This document shows positions 16,591 through 24,609 of a stretch of DNA of 64,000 bases, piece by piece. Origin of the DNA: Roseiarcus sp963775575 (lineage in GTDB: Bacteria > Pseudomonadota > Alphaproteobacteria > Rhizobiales > Beijerinckiaceae). A program made the position numbers and the translations under genes. The notes below the pieces were generated by a model that saw nothing but the letters and a program-made list of their open reading frames with translations, was not told where the DNA came from and ran no database searches. The stretch spans positions 124,001 through 188,000 of the forward strand of contig CAVZJG010000004.1 in assembly GCA_963775575.1 (NCBI GenBank). The letters are read 5' to 3'. Within the stretch, counting starts at the first letter, position 1, and the number at the start of each line of letters is the position of its first letter.

Positions 16591-17005
16591 GAAATCCTCC
16601 GTGAGTTTTTGCGCCTGCAACCAACTCCGCTCCGAAAAACCACCACCTCGCGCCCTTTCCCTTCGAGCGCGTGTCCGAAGCCGTCGACGGAACCTTGCAC
16701 TTGGCTTCCGCCCTTTTCGACGTCCGTTCCTTGTCGATGTTTTCCTTGTCCGAGAGGCAGCAAGACCTTCGCGTCGAAAACGCGAGAGAATAATCATACT
16801 AAATCAGCAGGCCTTCGTCACTTGATTTTTGTCAAAGAGAAATCGCGCTTCCTCACGTAGCGACGGCCGCCCTTCGTTGACCGTCTTCGTTGACCGTCGC
16901 AGCCGTCGGCCGACCGACCACAGGATCGGCCCGCGCGCCGCCGTTCGGTCATTTCGATTTGCAAGGGGCTTTGTCGCCGCGGCGACGAGGCTCGGCCCCC
17001 CCGCC
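16591..17005. other. Intergenic region between galT and the sugar-binding protein gene
   Basis: No gene is supported. The region presumably holds the promoter of the transporter genes. A short palindrome TCGCG-N7-CGCGA (near 16770-16786) and TTGATTTTTGTCAA (near 16822-16836) are visible. Neither matches an operator I can name. Confidence 0.35.
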
Positions 17006-18073
17006 TCAGCGCCGGGCGCCGCCCGGATCCTCGGACCGGTCGAGATAATGCGCCGCCGGCGCCTCGCGCAGCCGCTGGGCCGCGCTCTCCGGCGTGATGT
17101 CGCGCTGCGGCGAGCCGAGCATCTCGAAGCCGACCATGAACTTGCGCACCGTCGCCGAGCGCAGCAGCGGCGGATAGAAGTGTGCGTGGAAATGCCATTC
17201 CGTGTGCTTCGCCCCGTCGGTCGGCGAGGGGTGGAGACCCATCGAATAGGGAAACGCGATCTCGAACAGATTGTCGTAGCGGATCGTCAAGCTGCGCAGG
17301 AGGTCGGCCAGCCCCCTCGTTTCCGCGGCGCTCATCTCGTCGAAGGCCCCGAAATGCCGACGCGGCAACACCAGCGTCTCGAACGGCCACACCGCCCAGA
17401 ACGGCGCCAGCGCGACGAAGTGTTCGTTCTCGCACACCACGCGCTCCGCGGACGCGAGTTCGAGCTCGAGGTAGTCGCAGAGCAAGCAGCCGCCGCCTTT
17501 CGCGCGGTAGGCGGTCTGCGAAGCCAGTTCCTTCGCCGCCTCGTTTGGCACGCTCTGGCAGGCCCAGATCTGACAATGCGGGTGCGGGTTGCTGGCGCCC
17601 ATCATCGCGCCGCGGTTCTCGAAGATCTGCACCCAATTGACCGTTTCGAGGCCGCCGAGTTCGCGATACTGCTCGGCCCACACCTCGACCACCCGCTCGA
17701 TCTCTTCGACCGTCATGCGTGGCAGCGTCAGGTCGTGGCGCGGCGAAAAGCAGACGACCCGGCAGAAGCCGCTCTCGGCCTCGGCCACGATCAGTCCGCC
17801 GCGTTCGACGGCCTCGCCGCGAGCGTCGGCGCGCAGCGCCGGGAAGTCGTTGGCGAAGACGAAGGTGTGGGGATAGTCGGGGTTGACTTCGCCGTGCGCG
17901 CGCCGGTTGCCGGGACAAAGATAACATTCGGGATCGTAGCGAAGCGCGGCGGGCGGCGCCGACCGCTCGATCTGCCCCAGCCACGGCCGCTGCGTGCGCT
18001 GCGGCGACACCAGCACCCATTCGCGCGTCAGCGGGTTGAGGCGGCGGTGCGAAGTTTGCGCGAACGGCGTCAT
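17006..18073 (-). CDS. galT: Galactose-1-phosphate uridylyltransferase
   Basis: 355 residues. It swaps UMP between UDP-glucose and galactose-1-phosphate in the Leloir pathway. The catalytic HxHxQ triad is visible in ASNPHPHCQIWA, zinc-binding positions occur at YLCPGN, and the second-half motif HFHAHFYPPLLRS is present. The ATG at 18073 overlaps the galK stop (ATGA), so both enzymes are made from one message. An epimerase (galE) is not in the window. Confidence 0.95.
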   Translation of the reverse strand: MTPFAQTSHRRLNPLTREWVLVSPQRTQRPWLGQIERSAPPAALRYDPECYLCPGNRRAHGEVNPDYPHTFVFANDFPALRADARGEAVERGGLIVAEAESGFCRVVCFSPRHDLTLPRMTVEEIERVVEVWAEQYRELGGLETVNWVQIFENRGAMMGASNPHPHCQIWACQSVPNEAAKELASQTAYRAKGGGCLLCDYLELELASAERVVCENEHFVALAPFWAVWPFETLVLPRRHFGAFDEMSAAETRGLADLLRSLTIRYDNLFEIAFPYSMGLHPSPTDGAKHTEWHFHAHFYPPLLRSATVRKFMVGFEMLGSPQRDITPESAAQRLREAPAAHYLDRSEDPGGARR

Positions 18074-19248
18074 CGGCGCGCGTCCGTCGCGTCGTGCGCG
18101 ACGACGCCGACGCCGTCGCCCGGCGAGCAGATCACGATATCGGGCGTGATCCCGGTCGCCGCCGCATAGCCCGCGGCGAGGCTGGCGCGGAACCGCTCCA
18201 CCGCGTCGGCCCTGACCATGCTCACCGTGCAGCCGCCGAAGCCGCCGCCGGTCATGCGCGAGCCGAGCACGCCCTCGACGCGCCAGGCGAGCTCGACCAG
18301 AATGTCGAGTTCGCGGCAACTGATCTCGTAGTCGTCGCGCATGCTGACGTGCGAAGCGTTCATCAGACGGCCGAACTCCTCGACCCGGCCGGCGTCGAGC
18401 GCCGCCCCGGCGCTCTCGACGCGCTCGTCCTCGGTGATGACGTGGCGGCAGCGGCGCAGCGTCAGCTCGGGCAGCAACGCCGCGTGCGCGGCCAGCTCGG
18501 CGGCGCCGACGTCGCGCAGCGCGCGGATCGCCGGCAGCGCGGATTTGAGCAGCGCCACGCCGCGCTCGCACTCCGCGCGGCGCAGGTTGTATTCGCCCGC
18601 CGCCAGTTCGTGACGCACCATCGAGTTGCAGATCACCAGCCGCACCGAGGGGTCGATCGGAACCAGCCGGAACGCCAGGCTGCGGCAGTCGAGCAGCAAC
18701 GCGTGGCCCGCGGCGCCGTAGCAGGAGATGAACTGGTCCATGACGCCGCAGCGCATGCCGACGAACTCGTTCTCGGCGCGCTGGCAGCAGAGCGCGAGTT
18801 CGGTGCGGTCGACCGCGACGCCGGCAAGATCGAGCAGGGCGTAGCCGGTCGAGACTTCCAGCGCCGCCGAGGAGCTGAGCCCGGCGCCGATCGGCACGTC
18901 GCTGTCGATCAACAGGTCCGCTCCCGCCAGCCGATGGCCGGCTTTTTGCAGCATCACCGCGACGCCGCGCGCATAGTCGCTCCAGTCGCGCCGCGGGGCG
19001 GGGGCGGGATCGTCGAGATCGAACTCGAGCGCCGCGCCGGCGTGCAGCGAACGGACGCGCAGACGCCGGTCGGGCCGCGCCGCCGCCGCGACCCAGGTGC
19101 GCAATTCGAGCGCCGCCGGCAGCACGAAGCCGTCGTTGTAGTCGGTGTGCTCGCCGATCAGGTTGACCCGTCCGGGGGCGCGATAGAGGCGCGGCTCGCC
19201 GCCGAATTCCTCTCGGAACTTTTGCCTCAACTCGGCCCGTTGGCCCAT
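18070..19248 (-). CDS. galK: Galactokinase
   Basis: 392 residues from ATG 19248 with GGAG about 8 bases upstream. It phosphorylates galactose at C1. All GHMP-kinase landmarks are intact: the galactokinase signature GRVNLIGEHTDYNDGFVLP near the N-terminus, the ATP-binding DVPIGAGLSSSAALEV loop, and the C-terminal MTGGGFGGCTVSM. It is the first gene of the galK-galT pair. In-frame starts further upstream (19263, 19365) lack a better ribosome-binding site. Confidence 0.95.
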   Translation of the reverse strand: MGQRAELRQKFREEFGGEPRLYRAPGRVNLIGEHTDYNDGFVLPAALELRTWVAAAARPDRRLRVRSLHAGAALEFDLDDPAPAPRRDWSDYARGVAVMLQKAGHRLAGADLLIDSDVPIGAGLSSSAALEVSTGYALLDLAGVAVDRTELALCCQRAENEFVGMRCGVMDQFISCYGAAGHALLLDCRSLAFRLVPIDPSVRLVICNSMVRHELAAGEYNLRRAECERGVALLKSALPAIRALRDVGAAELAAHAALLPELTLRRCRHVITEDERVESAGAALDAGRVEEFGRLMNASHVSMRDDYEISCRELDILVELAWRVEGVLGSRMTGGGFGGCTVSMVRADAVERFRASLAAGYAAATGITPDIVICSPGDGVGVVAHDATDARR

Positions 19249-19490
19249 CGCTCGCTCCTGCATTCCCCAGCCGAGGCGAGCCGGCGCGAAGGGCGGCGGG
19301 TCGGCGATTCCCACGATTTTTCGGATCAGCCCCCGCCGACCGGTTCGCTGGCGATGATAGGGCATGATCGGCTGGTGGGCTAGACCGACGGAGTTCGCCC
19401 TCGTCCGCCTTCGTTGAGCCGCGCAAAGGAAATCGGCCGCAATAAGCCGTTGGAAGCGTTGCGCCTGCTCACCGCAGTCAGCCGCCTAAT

Positions 19491-19523
19491 TACGTAATTA
19501 CCGTAATTACGGTGACGCTTGCA
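19491..19523. repeat. Partial terminal repeat of the 141-bp MITE family, split by the IS
   Basis: The stretch ends in ATTACGGTGACGCTTGCA, identical to the outer end of the MITE copies at 20964 and 22078, and is broken exactly where the IS begins. The missing continuation (TGCATAAATCCCC) is found on the far side of the IS at 20947-20960. The IS therefore inserted into a pre-existing MITE end; CTTGCA occurs on both flanks as a likely target duplication. Confidence 0.7.
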
Positions 19524-19550
19524 TGGACTGCACCCCTCTGGTGAGACACG

Positions 19551-20450
19551 CTAATTGAGTGACAGGGCTTCGTCCTGGTTCAGCGTTGGCGCGACCGGCC
19601 GCAGTTCGGCTTCGAACTCGACCGGCGGTTTGTAGCCCAGCGCCGAGTGCAGGCGCTGACGATTGTAGATGGTCTCGATGAAGGCGCCGATCTGCCGACG
19701 GGCGTCGTCGATGTTGGCGTAGGCCTTGCCGTTCACCTCCTCGGCTTTCAGCGTCTTCATGAAGCTCTCGGCCTTGGCGTTGTCGTAAGGGTTGCCGGGC
19801 CGGCTCATGCTGATGACGATTTTGCGCGCCTCCAGCCGTTCGACATAGTCGGAACACGCATACTGCACGCCGCGGTCGGAGTGGTGGATGAGACTTTCGG
19901 GCTGGGGCTGGCGCGCCGCGAGCGCCTGATCAAGCGCCTCAAGGGCGAGCGAAGCCTCGAGATGGCCGGCGAGCGCCCAGCCCACCACTTTGCGCGAGAA
20001 CGCGTCGATGACGACGGCCAGATAGACGAAGTCCTCGGCCAGCCTGATGTAGGTGATGTCGGCGACCCAGAGCTGGTCGAGGCCGCTGGGACGCAGCGCG
20101 CGGGCGAGGTTTGGCCGGATCGCGAAGCCATGCCGGCTGTCGCTCGTGCGCGGGACGAAGGGCTTGGCGCGCAGGCTGAGCAGGTTGTCTTCGCGCATCA
20201 GCCTGAGCACCCGCTTGGCGTTGACGATCAGGCCTTGCCGGCGCAGCGCCTGCGTGACGCGACGATAGCCGTAATGGCGATGAGCGAGCGCTTCGCGTTG
20301 GATGAGATCGCGCAGATCGGCGTCCGCGCGGGCGGGAGCGTGCGGACCGAAATGGCGGTAGTAGCCCGCGCGCGACACGTCCCCGAGGGCGCACAGGCGC
20401 CGGACGTTGGCGTCGTCTTCGAGAAAGCCTTGCGACTCGTCGGCGGTCAT
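19551..20450 (-). CDS. IS3-family transposase OrfB (DDE integrase domain)
   Basis: About 299 residues from ATG 20450, or made as an OrfAB fusion by -1 frameshifting on the AAAAAA run at the end of orfA. The rve integrase core has the full DDE triad: D in QLWVADITYI, D in LIHHSDRGVQY, and E in NPYDNAKAESFMKTLK. A HTH_21-type segment (LAHRHYGYRRVTQAL) precedes it. The frame continues open upstream but only as antisense-type noise within orfA. Confidence 0.92.
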   Translation of the reverse strand: MTADESQGFLEDDANVRRLCALGDVSRAGYYRHFGPHAPARADADLRDLIQREALAHRHYGYRRVTQALRRQGLIVNAKRVLRLMREDNLLSLRAKPFVPRTSDSRHGFAIRPNLARALRPSGLDQLWVADITYIRLAEDFVYLAVVIDAFSRKVVGWALAGHLEASLALEALDQALAARQPQPESLIHHSDRGVQYACSDYVERLEARKIVISMSRPGNPYDNAKAESFMKTLKAEEVNGKAYANIDDARRQIGAFIETIYNRQRLHSALGYKPPVEFEAELRPVAPTLNQDEALSLN

Positions 20451-20884
20451 TTTTTCGACGACCGCGTAGAGATGGGCGCGCCGCCGTTCGGGGGCGTCGC
20501 GTCCCAGAGCCGCAAGGCTTCGCGAAAAAAATGCAGATCCGCCTGCTGACGCCCGATCAGCCGTTCCAGTTCGGCAATGCGGGCCTGCGCTTTCCTCAGC
20601 TCCTGCGAAGCCTGCGCAGCGGGCGCGACGGCGTCCGGAGAGGACGACGGAGCGACCGCCGCGCAGGCTTCGGCGGCCTTCCAGCCCGGCTTCCGCCCGC
20701 GTTTGCGGTTGAACCCGGCCGACCCCATCGCCCGCCAAGCGTTGCGCCACTGATACAAAAGCTTCCGCTTGACCCCAATCGCCGCGGCCACCGCGGCAAT
20801 CTTCTCGCCAGCTTCCAGCCGCCGCACCGCGGCTTCCTTGAACGCCTCCGAAAACTGCCGCGGACTCTTGCCCGGTTCCGACAT
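20447..20884 (-). CDS. IS3-family transposase OrfA (helix-turn-helix)
   Basis: 145 residues. The N-terminal HTH_Tnp_1 domain (FSEAFKEAAVRRLEAGEKIA ... VKRKLLYQWRNAW) binds the element ends, and a C-terminal leucine-rich helix (LRKAQARIAELERLIGRQQ) mediates multimer contacts. The gene ends at AAA AAA TGA, where the A run can cause a -1 shift into orfB. It starts at ATG 20884. Confidence 0.9.
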   Translation of the reverse strand: MSEPGKSPRQFSEAFKEAAVRRLEAGEKIAAVAAAIGVKRKLLYQWRNAWRAMGSAGFNRKRGRKPGWKAAEACAAVAPSSSPDAVAPAAQASQELRKAQARIAELERLIGRQQADLHFFREALRLWDATPPNGGAPISTRSSKK

Positions 20885-20963
20885 GGTTCCTCCTCGGAAG
20901 CCATGTCACCCTTTTACCCGTGTCTCAACTTCGGGGTCCACTCCACTTGCATAAATCCCCGGA

Positions 20964-21104
20964 ATTACGGTGACGCTTGCATAAATCCCCAATTCGAAGT
21001 CTCGTCGGCCACTCCTCCCTGCCGATTGAGGCCGCGATTGCGAGCGGTGGGGGTCGCGGCCAAGGCTCACCTGAATAAGGGAATTATGCAAGCGTCACCG
21101 TAAT
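20964..21104. repeat. MITE-like element, copy 1 (141 bp)
   Basis: The element is bounded by inverted repeats: ATTACGGTGACGCTTGCATA at the left and its complement TATGCAAGCGTCACCGTAAT at the right, matching over at least 20 bases. The interior is GC-rich and encodes nothing. A second copy of exactly the same length lies at 22078 in the same orientation. No transposase with matching ends is in the window, so it would need an enzyme in trans. Confidence 0.8.
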
Positions 21105-21168
21105 CCCGTAATCCCACGTAATCCGTAATCCACACCGTAATCCAGGTAATCCCGTAATCCCGTAATCG
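21099..21168. repeat. Degenerate GTAATCC array next to MITE copy 1
   Basis: About seven copies of GTAATCC or CCGTAATCC at irregular 7-11 base spacing follow the right end of the MITE. The unit equals the outermost bases of the MITE end plus CC. This could arise from repeated insertion or slippage at the element end. No other function is visible. Confidence 0.7.
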
Positions 21169-21252
21169 GCGAGGCGAATTAGTCGCCGCCAAGGGCTATT
21201 GAGGCCGCGCGCGTCGCCGCGTAAACTATTTGCAAGCGCGGGGGCAACGACC

Positions 21253-22011
21253 ATGCGGAGTTTGATCATCAATCTTGCGCGTTCGCAGGAGCGACGCATG
21301 TTCGTGGAAAATCATTTTCGGCAGCATGGTCTCGCCTTCGAAATCGTGCCGGCTCTCGATGGGCTGAGCGATCCTCTCCCGCAAGACGCCCGCTGGACTT
21401 ACTTCCGGCGCACTGAAATCGGTTGTTTTCTGAGTCACAGACGCTGCTGGGAGCGCATCGCCGACGGAACCGATCAATTTTCTGCGGTTTTCGAAGACGA
21501 CGCTATACTGGCGCCAAACGCATCAAAAGTTCTCGACGCCATTCCGGTCTGCCATGCTTCGATGGATCTTATCAAATTGGAGACTTTTCTTGGGCCTGTC
21601 CAATTATCGAGACGGGCTTTTTCTCTGGATAACTCCCATGTCGTCCGTCGTTTATTTTCTTTTCACCTTGGAGCAGCTGGCTACGTTTTGTCACGACGCG
21701 GTGCAAGAATCCAACTCGAACTTATGGACAAGTGCCTTTTGGAGCCTGTGGACACATTTTTGTTTTCGCCTCAATTCCCGCTTTTCCGCAAAATCGCGAT
21801 TGGCCAAGTTATTCCCGCAATCTGCATTCAGAGCCGGTTTCGCGACGAGGGAAGGTTCCCCGCGACCATCTCCTATGATGAGGATATTGAGCGACGAACA
21901 AGCCGGGCGAACCGCATTTACCGCGAGTTGAGGAAGTTCGGGGACCAGCTTGCCAAGTGGTTTGATCGAAATGGGCGTGAGACTTTGACGGTTCCTTTCG
22001 CGGAAGTTTGA
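21253..22011 (+). CDS. Glycosyltransferase family 25 (LPS-type) protein
   Basis: 252 residues from ATG 21253. It begins with MRSLIINLARSQERR and carries the family 25 landmarks: EIGCFLSHRRCWERI and the metal-binding acidic motif FEDDAIL. Such enzymes add sugars, often galactose, to lipopolysaccharide cores. GC content is much lower than in the host genes. The gene stands alone between two directly repeated 141-bp MITE copies, which suggests acquisition as a passenger. No other surface-polysaccharide gene is nearby. It looks complete. Confidence 0.85.
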   Translation: MRSLIINLARSQERRMFVENHFRQHGLAFEIVPALDGLSDPLPQDARWTYFRRTEIGCFLSHRRCWERIADGTDQFSAVFEDDAILAPNASKVLDAIPVCHASMDLIKLETFLGPVQLSRRAFSLDNSHVVRRLFSFHLGAAGYVLSRRGARIQLELMDKCLLEPVDTFLFSPQFPLFRKIAIGQVIPAICIQSRFRDEGRFPATISYDEDIERRTSRANRIYRELRKFGDQLAKWFDRNGRETLTVPFAEV

Positions 22012-22077
22012 CGCCTGACAAGACGCCGATGCAGAGGGAAATTACAAACTAAAATTAGAAATTAAAATTACGCGAAA

Positions 22078-22218
22078 ATTACGGTGACACGTGCATAAAT
22101 CCCCATTTCGAAGTCTCGTCGGCCACTCCTCCCTGCCGATTGAGGCCGCCATTGCGAGCGGTGAGGGTCGCGGCCAAGGCTCACCTGAATAAGGGAATTA
22201 TGCAAGCGTCACCGTAAT
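22078..22218. repeat. MITE-like element, copy 2 (141 bp)
   Basis: Same length and orientation as copy 1 with only scattered differences (for example GTGACACGTGCAT for GTGACGCTTGCAT at the left end). The inverted ends are ATTACGGTGACACGTGCATA and TATGCAAGCGTCACCGTAAT. It lies 66 bases after the glycosyltransferase stop in AT-rich sequence. With copy 1 it brackets a 1.25-kb unit (20964-22218). Confidence 0.8.
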
Positions 22219-22298
22219 CCCGTAATCCCGTAATCCCGCGTAATCCACGTAATCCAAGCGTCACCGTAATCCCAAGCGTCACCGTAATCCCGTAATCC
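22213..22298. repeat. GTAATCC array next to MITE copy 2
   Basis: Eight or more GTAATCC units follow the right end of copy 2. Among them are two tandem 18-base repeats AAGCGTCACCGTAATCCC that duplicate the terminal sequence of the MITE itself. This mirrors the array after copy 1 and indicates that element ends are reiterated at the same side of each copy. Confidence 0.7.
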
Positions 22299-22670
22299 TT
22301 CGGCGCGAAGCTCGCCGCGAAATGTGCGCCCGTCTCCGGCGCCGCGCCGAACGCCTGCAAGGCCTCGTGCGAGGCTCGCAAGCCGTGGCGTGCTTCGAGC
22401 AAATTGACGGGGCGCGCGGCCTTTCAGTTTCGACGGCGCAGACCAGCCTTCAACCCCGGCCCTGACCGCGGATCGCTCCGGAATTGAATGGCGCGGCGCC
22501 GCCGCTGTCGCGACGCCATCGCCGTCGCGACAAATGATTTCGGAAAATCCGTTATCGGGTTATTGTGAGTGTCTGGCTTTTCCGTCGGCGTGGGCGCGGC
22601 GGCCGAGGCGGCGGGAAACCGGCTGGCGCGGGGCGCAAGCCTTTGAAATTCCGTGAAACCGCCAAGGAAA
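22299..22670. other. Non-coding stretch between the MITE array and the decamer array
   Basis: I see no supported gene, RNA or terminator here. Sequence is host-like GC. Short open frames on both strands have no ribosome-binding sites or recognisable products. Confidence 0.4.
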
Positions 22671-22770
22671 CACTTGACAAAACTTGACGCAAGTTGACGA
22701 AAGTTGACAAGAGTTGACGAAACTTGACGAAACTTGACGAAACTCGACGGAGCTTGACGCGACTTGACGA
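22671..22770. repeat. Ten tandem decamers, consensus AACTTGACGA
   Basis: Ten units of exactly 10 bases follow one another without indels. Nine keep the TTGAC core; unit 8 has TCGAC. Units vary mainly at the first three and last two positions. The array lies 41 bases beyond the 3' end of trmFO and in no gene. A 10-base period puts every core on nearly the same face of the helix. Confidence 0.9.
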
Positions 22771-22810
22771 GACGCGCGCCTTGCCCCCAGCGGCGCGCCG
22801 CGCCCCGGCG

Positions 22811-24196
22811 TCAATCGGCCTCGCGCAGCCACCTCGCCAAATCCGCCTCCGCCCGCGCGGAGAGCGCGCGCTTCCTCGCCACGCCGCGTTCGGGGCCGCC
22901 GAGGCGCTTGCCCGCCGCGTCGAGGCGCGGTGCCTCGATCGGCGGAAACAGGCCGAAATTGACGTTCATCGGCTGGAACGAGCGCGGCCCGGCGTCGATC
23001 GCTTCGATATGGCCGCCGGTGACGTGATTGAGCAGGGCGCCGATCGCGGTGGTCGGCGGCGGCGGGTCGAGCGCGCGCCCGAGCCGCTCGGCGGCGGCGA
23101 AGCGGCCGGCGATCAGGCCGATCGCGGCGCTCTCGACGTAACCTTCGCAGCCGGTGATCTGCCCGGCGAAGCGCAGGCGCGGCGCCGCCTTCAGGCGCAG
23201 ACGCGAATCAAGCAAGCGCGGCGAATTGAGGAAGGTGTTGCGGTGCAGGCCGCCGAGCCGCGCGAATTCGGCGCGCTCCAGCCCCGGAATCAGGCGCAGC
23301 ACGCGCGCCTGCTCGGCGTATTTCAGCTTGGTCTGGAACCCCACCATGTTGAACAGCGTGCCGAGCGCATTGTCCTGGCGAAGCTGCGCGACGGCGTAGG
23401 GTTTGACGCTCGGGGCGTGGGCGTTGGTAAGGCCGACCGGCTTCATCGGCCCGTAGCGCAGGGTGTCGCGGCCGCGCTCCGCCATGGCTTCGATCGGAAG
23501 GCAGCCGTCGAAATAGGGCGTGCCCTCGAACTCGCGAAATTCCGTCTTCTCCGCCGCGAGCAGCGCGTCGACGAAGGCCTCGTATTGATCGCGGGAGAGC
23601 GGGCAGTTGAGGTAGTCGGCGCCGGAGCCGCCGGGGCCGGCCTTGTCGTAGCGCGACTGCGCCCAAGCCACCGCCATGTCGATCGAATCGCGATGCACGA
23701 TCGGCGCGATGGCGTCGAAGAACGCCAGCGCGTCCTCGCCGGTCAGGGCGCGGATCGCGCCGGCGAGCGCGGGCGAGGTCAGCGGCCCGGTGGCGACGAC
23801 GACGCTCTCCCAGTCGTCGGGGGGAAAGGCGATTTCGCCGCGCTCGACGCGGATGCGCGGGTTTCCGAGAATGGCCGCCTCGACCGCGGCGGAAAACCCC
23901 TCGCGATCGACCGCCAGCGCGCCGCCGGCGGGCACCTGATGGCCGTCGGCCGCGCGCATGATCAGCGAACCAAGGGCGCGCATCTCGCGGTGGATGACGC
24001 CGACGGCGTTGTTCTCGGCGTCGTCGGAACGGAAGGAGTTGGAGCAGACGAGTTCGGCCAGGCGCTCGGTGCGGTGCGCCTCGGTGCCGCGTGAGGGGCG
24101 CATTTCGTGCAAGACGACGGGGAGTTCGGCCTGAGCGATCTGCCAAGCCGCCTCGCAGCCGGCGAGGCCGCCGCCGATGACGTGAAGAGGGCGCAT
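22811..24196 (-). CDS. trmFO: Methylenetetrahydrofolate-tRNA-(uracil-5-)-methyltransferase
   Basis: 461 residues. This FAD/folate enzyme makes 5-methyluridine at position 54 of tRNA. The dinucleotide-binding motif VIGGGLAGCEAA opens the protein. HEMRPSRGTEAH and CSNSFRSDD follow, and the C-terminal block contains FAGQITGCEGYVESAAIGL. Folate-dependent TrmFO is the usual form in alphaproteobacteria, in place of SAM-dependent TrmA. The gene stands alone; its 3' side borders the decamer array. Confidence 0.96.
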   Translation of the reverse strand: MRPLHVIGGGLAGCEAAWQIAQAELPVVLHEMRPSRGTEAHRTERLAELVCSNSFRSDDAENNAVGVIHREMRALGSLIMRAADGHQVPAGGALAVDREGFSAAVEAAILGNPRIRVERGEIAFPPDDWESVVVATGPLTSPALAGAIRALTGEDALAFFDAIAPIVHRDSIDMAVAWAQSRYDKAGPGGSGADYLNCPLSRDQYEAFVDALLAAEKTEFREFEGTPYFDGCLPIEAMAERGRDTLRYGPMKPVGLTNAHAPSVKPYAVAQLRQDNALGTLFNMVGFQTKLKYAEQARVLRLIPGLERAEFARLGGLHRNTFLNSPRLLDSRLRLKAAPRLRFAGQITGCEGYVESAAIGLIAGRFAAAERLGRALDPPPPTTAIGALLNHVTGGHIEAIDAGPRSFQPMNVNFGLFPPIEAPRLDAAGKRLGGPERGVARKRALSARAEADLARWLREAD

Positions 24197-24340
24197 GGGG
24201 GCTTGTCACAAAGCCGCGTCGCTTCGTCAACCGCGGGCGGGGCGCCGAATTCCCGCGGAGGCAGAAGCATGACGCCATGGGACGGAATCGCTCGCGATGG
24301 GCGTCGGCTCGGGCCGTTCGCCGCACCGCCGCGCCGGCGG

Positions 24341-24385
24341 CTGGTCAAAAGAAAACGCCCGCCGGCGGAGGAACCGGCGGGCGTT
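24341..24385 (-). terminator. Rho-independent terminator of the DUF1127 gene
   Basis: On the minus strand a perfect stem AACGCCCGCCGG / CCGGCGGGCGTT with an 8-base loop is followed by TTTTCTTTT. Strong stem plus T-rich tail, 65 bases beyond the DUF1127 stop, makes this a convincing intrinsic terminator. Confidence 0.85.
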
Positions 24386-24450
24386 GGCCGCGTCAGGCTT
24401 GGCCCGACGCGGCGGACGCGTCTCGGTGGGAGGAGCCGGCGCGTCCAAAC

Positions 24451-24609
24451 TTATCGGGGAAGCTCTCCGCTGACGACGTAGTAAATGTCGCGGCGGCGGA
24501 TTCCGATGTCCGCCAAATCCCGGTCGCTCAACTGCTCGAGTTCGCGCACGGCTTCGCGAAAGCGGCGCCACGCATTCCACTTTTCGGCGATGATCTTGAG
24601 CGAGGTCAT
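24451..24609 (-). CDS. DUF1127 small protein
   Basis: 52 residues from ATG 24609, with GGAGG closely upstream. The DUF1127 pattern is clear: WNAWRRFREAVRELEQLSDRDLADIGIRRRDI in two short blocks. Small arginine-rich DUF1127 proteins in alphaproteobacteria have been linked to RNA handling and phosphate or stress responses. It is transcribed alone and ends in its own terminator, as is common for this family. Confidence 0.88.
   Translation of the reverse strand: MTSLKIIAEKWNAWRRFREAVRELEQLSDRDLADIGIRRRDIYYVVSGELPR

Larger units (their letters stand above)
19524..20945 (-). mobile_element. IS3-family insertion sequence, apparently intact
   Basis: The element is about 1.42 kb. Its ends are imperfect inverted repeats of about 27 bases: TGGACTGCACCCC...GTGAGACACG at the left and, read inward from the right, TGGAGTGGACCCC...TTGAGACACG. 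It encodes OrfA and OrfB in overlapping frames with a slippery A6 run. Direct copies of CTTGCA flank it; IS3 elements usually duplicate 3-4 bases, so part of the six may be chance. All catalytic motifs are present, so it could still be mobile. Confidence 0.9.

Noticed and set aside
19551..20909. A single 452-codon transposase frame
   Set aside because: The part upstream of about 20450 is the out-of-frame overlap with orfA; the true arrangement is orfA/orfB with a -1 frameshift.
21099..22298. GTAATCC arrays as a CRISPR
   Set aside because: Units are 7-9 bases with no spacers of uniform length and no cas genes nearby.
22671..22770. Decamer array as coding repeat or CRISPR
   Set aside because: A 10-base period shifts frame each unit, so it is not a protein repeat; there are no spacers.
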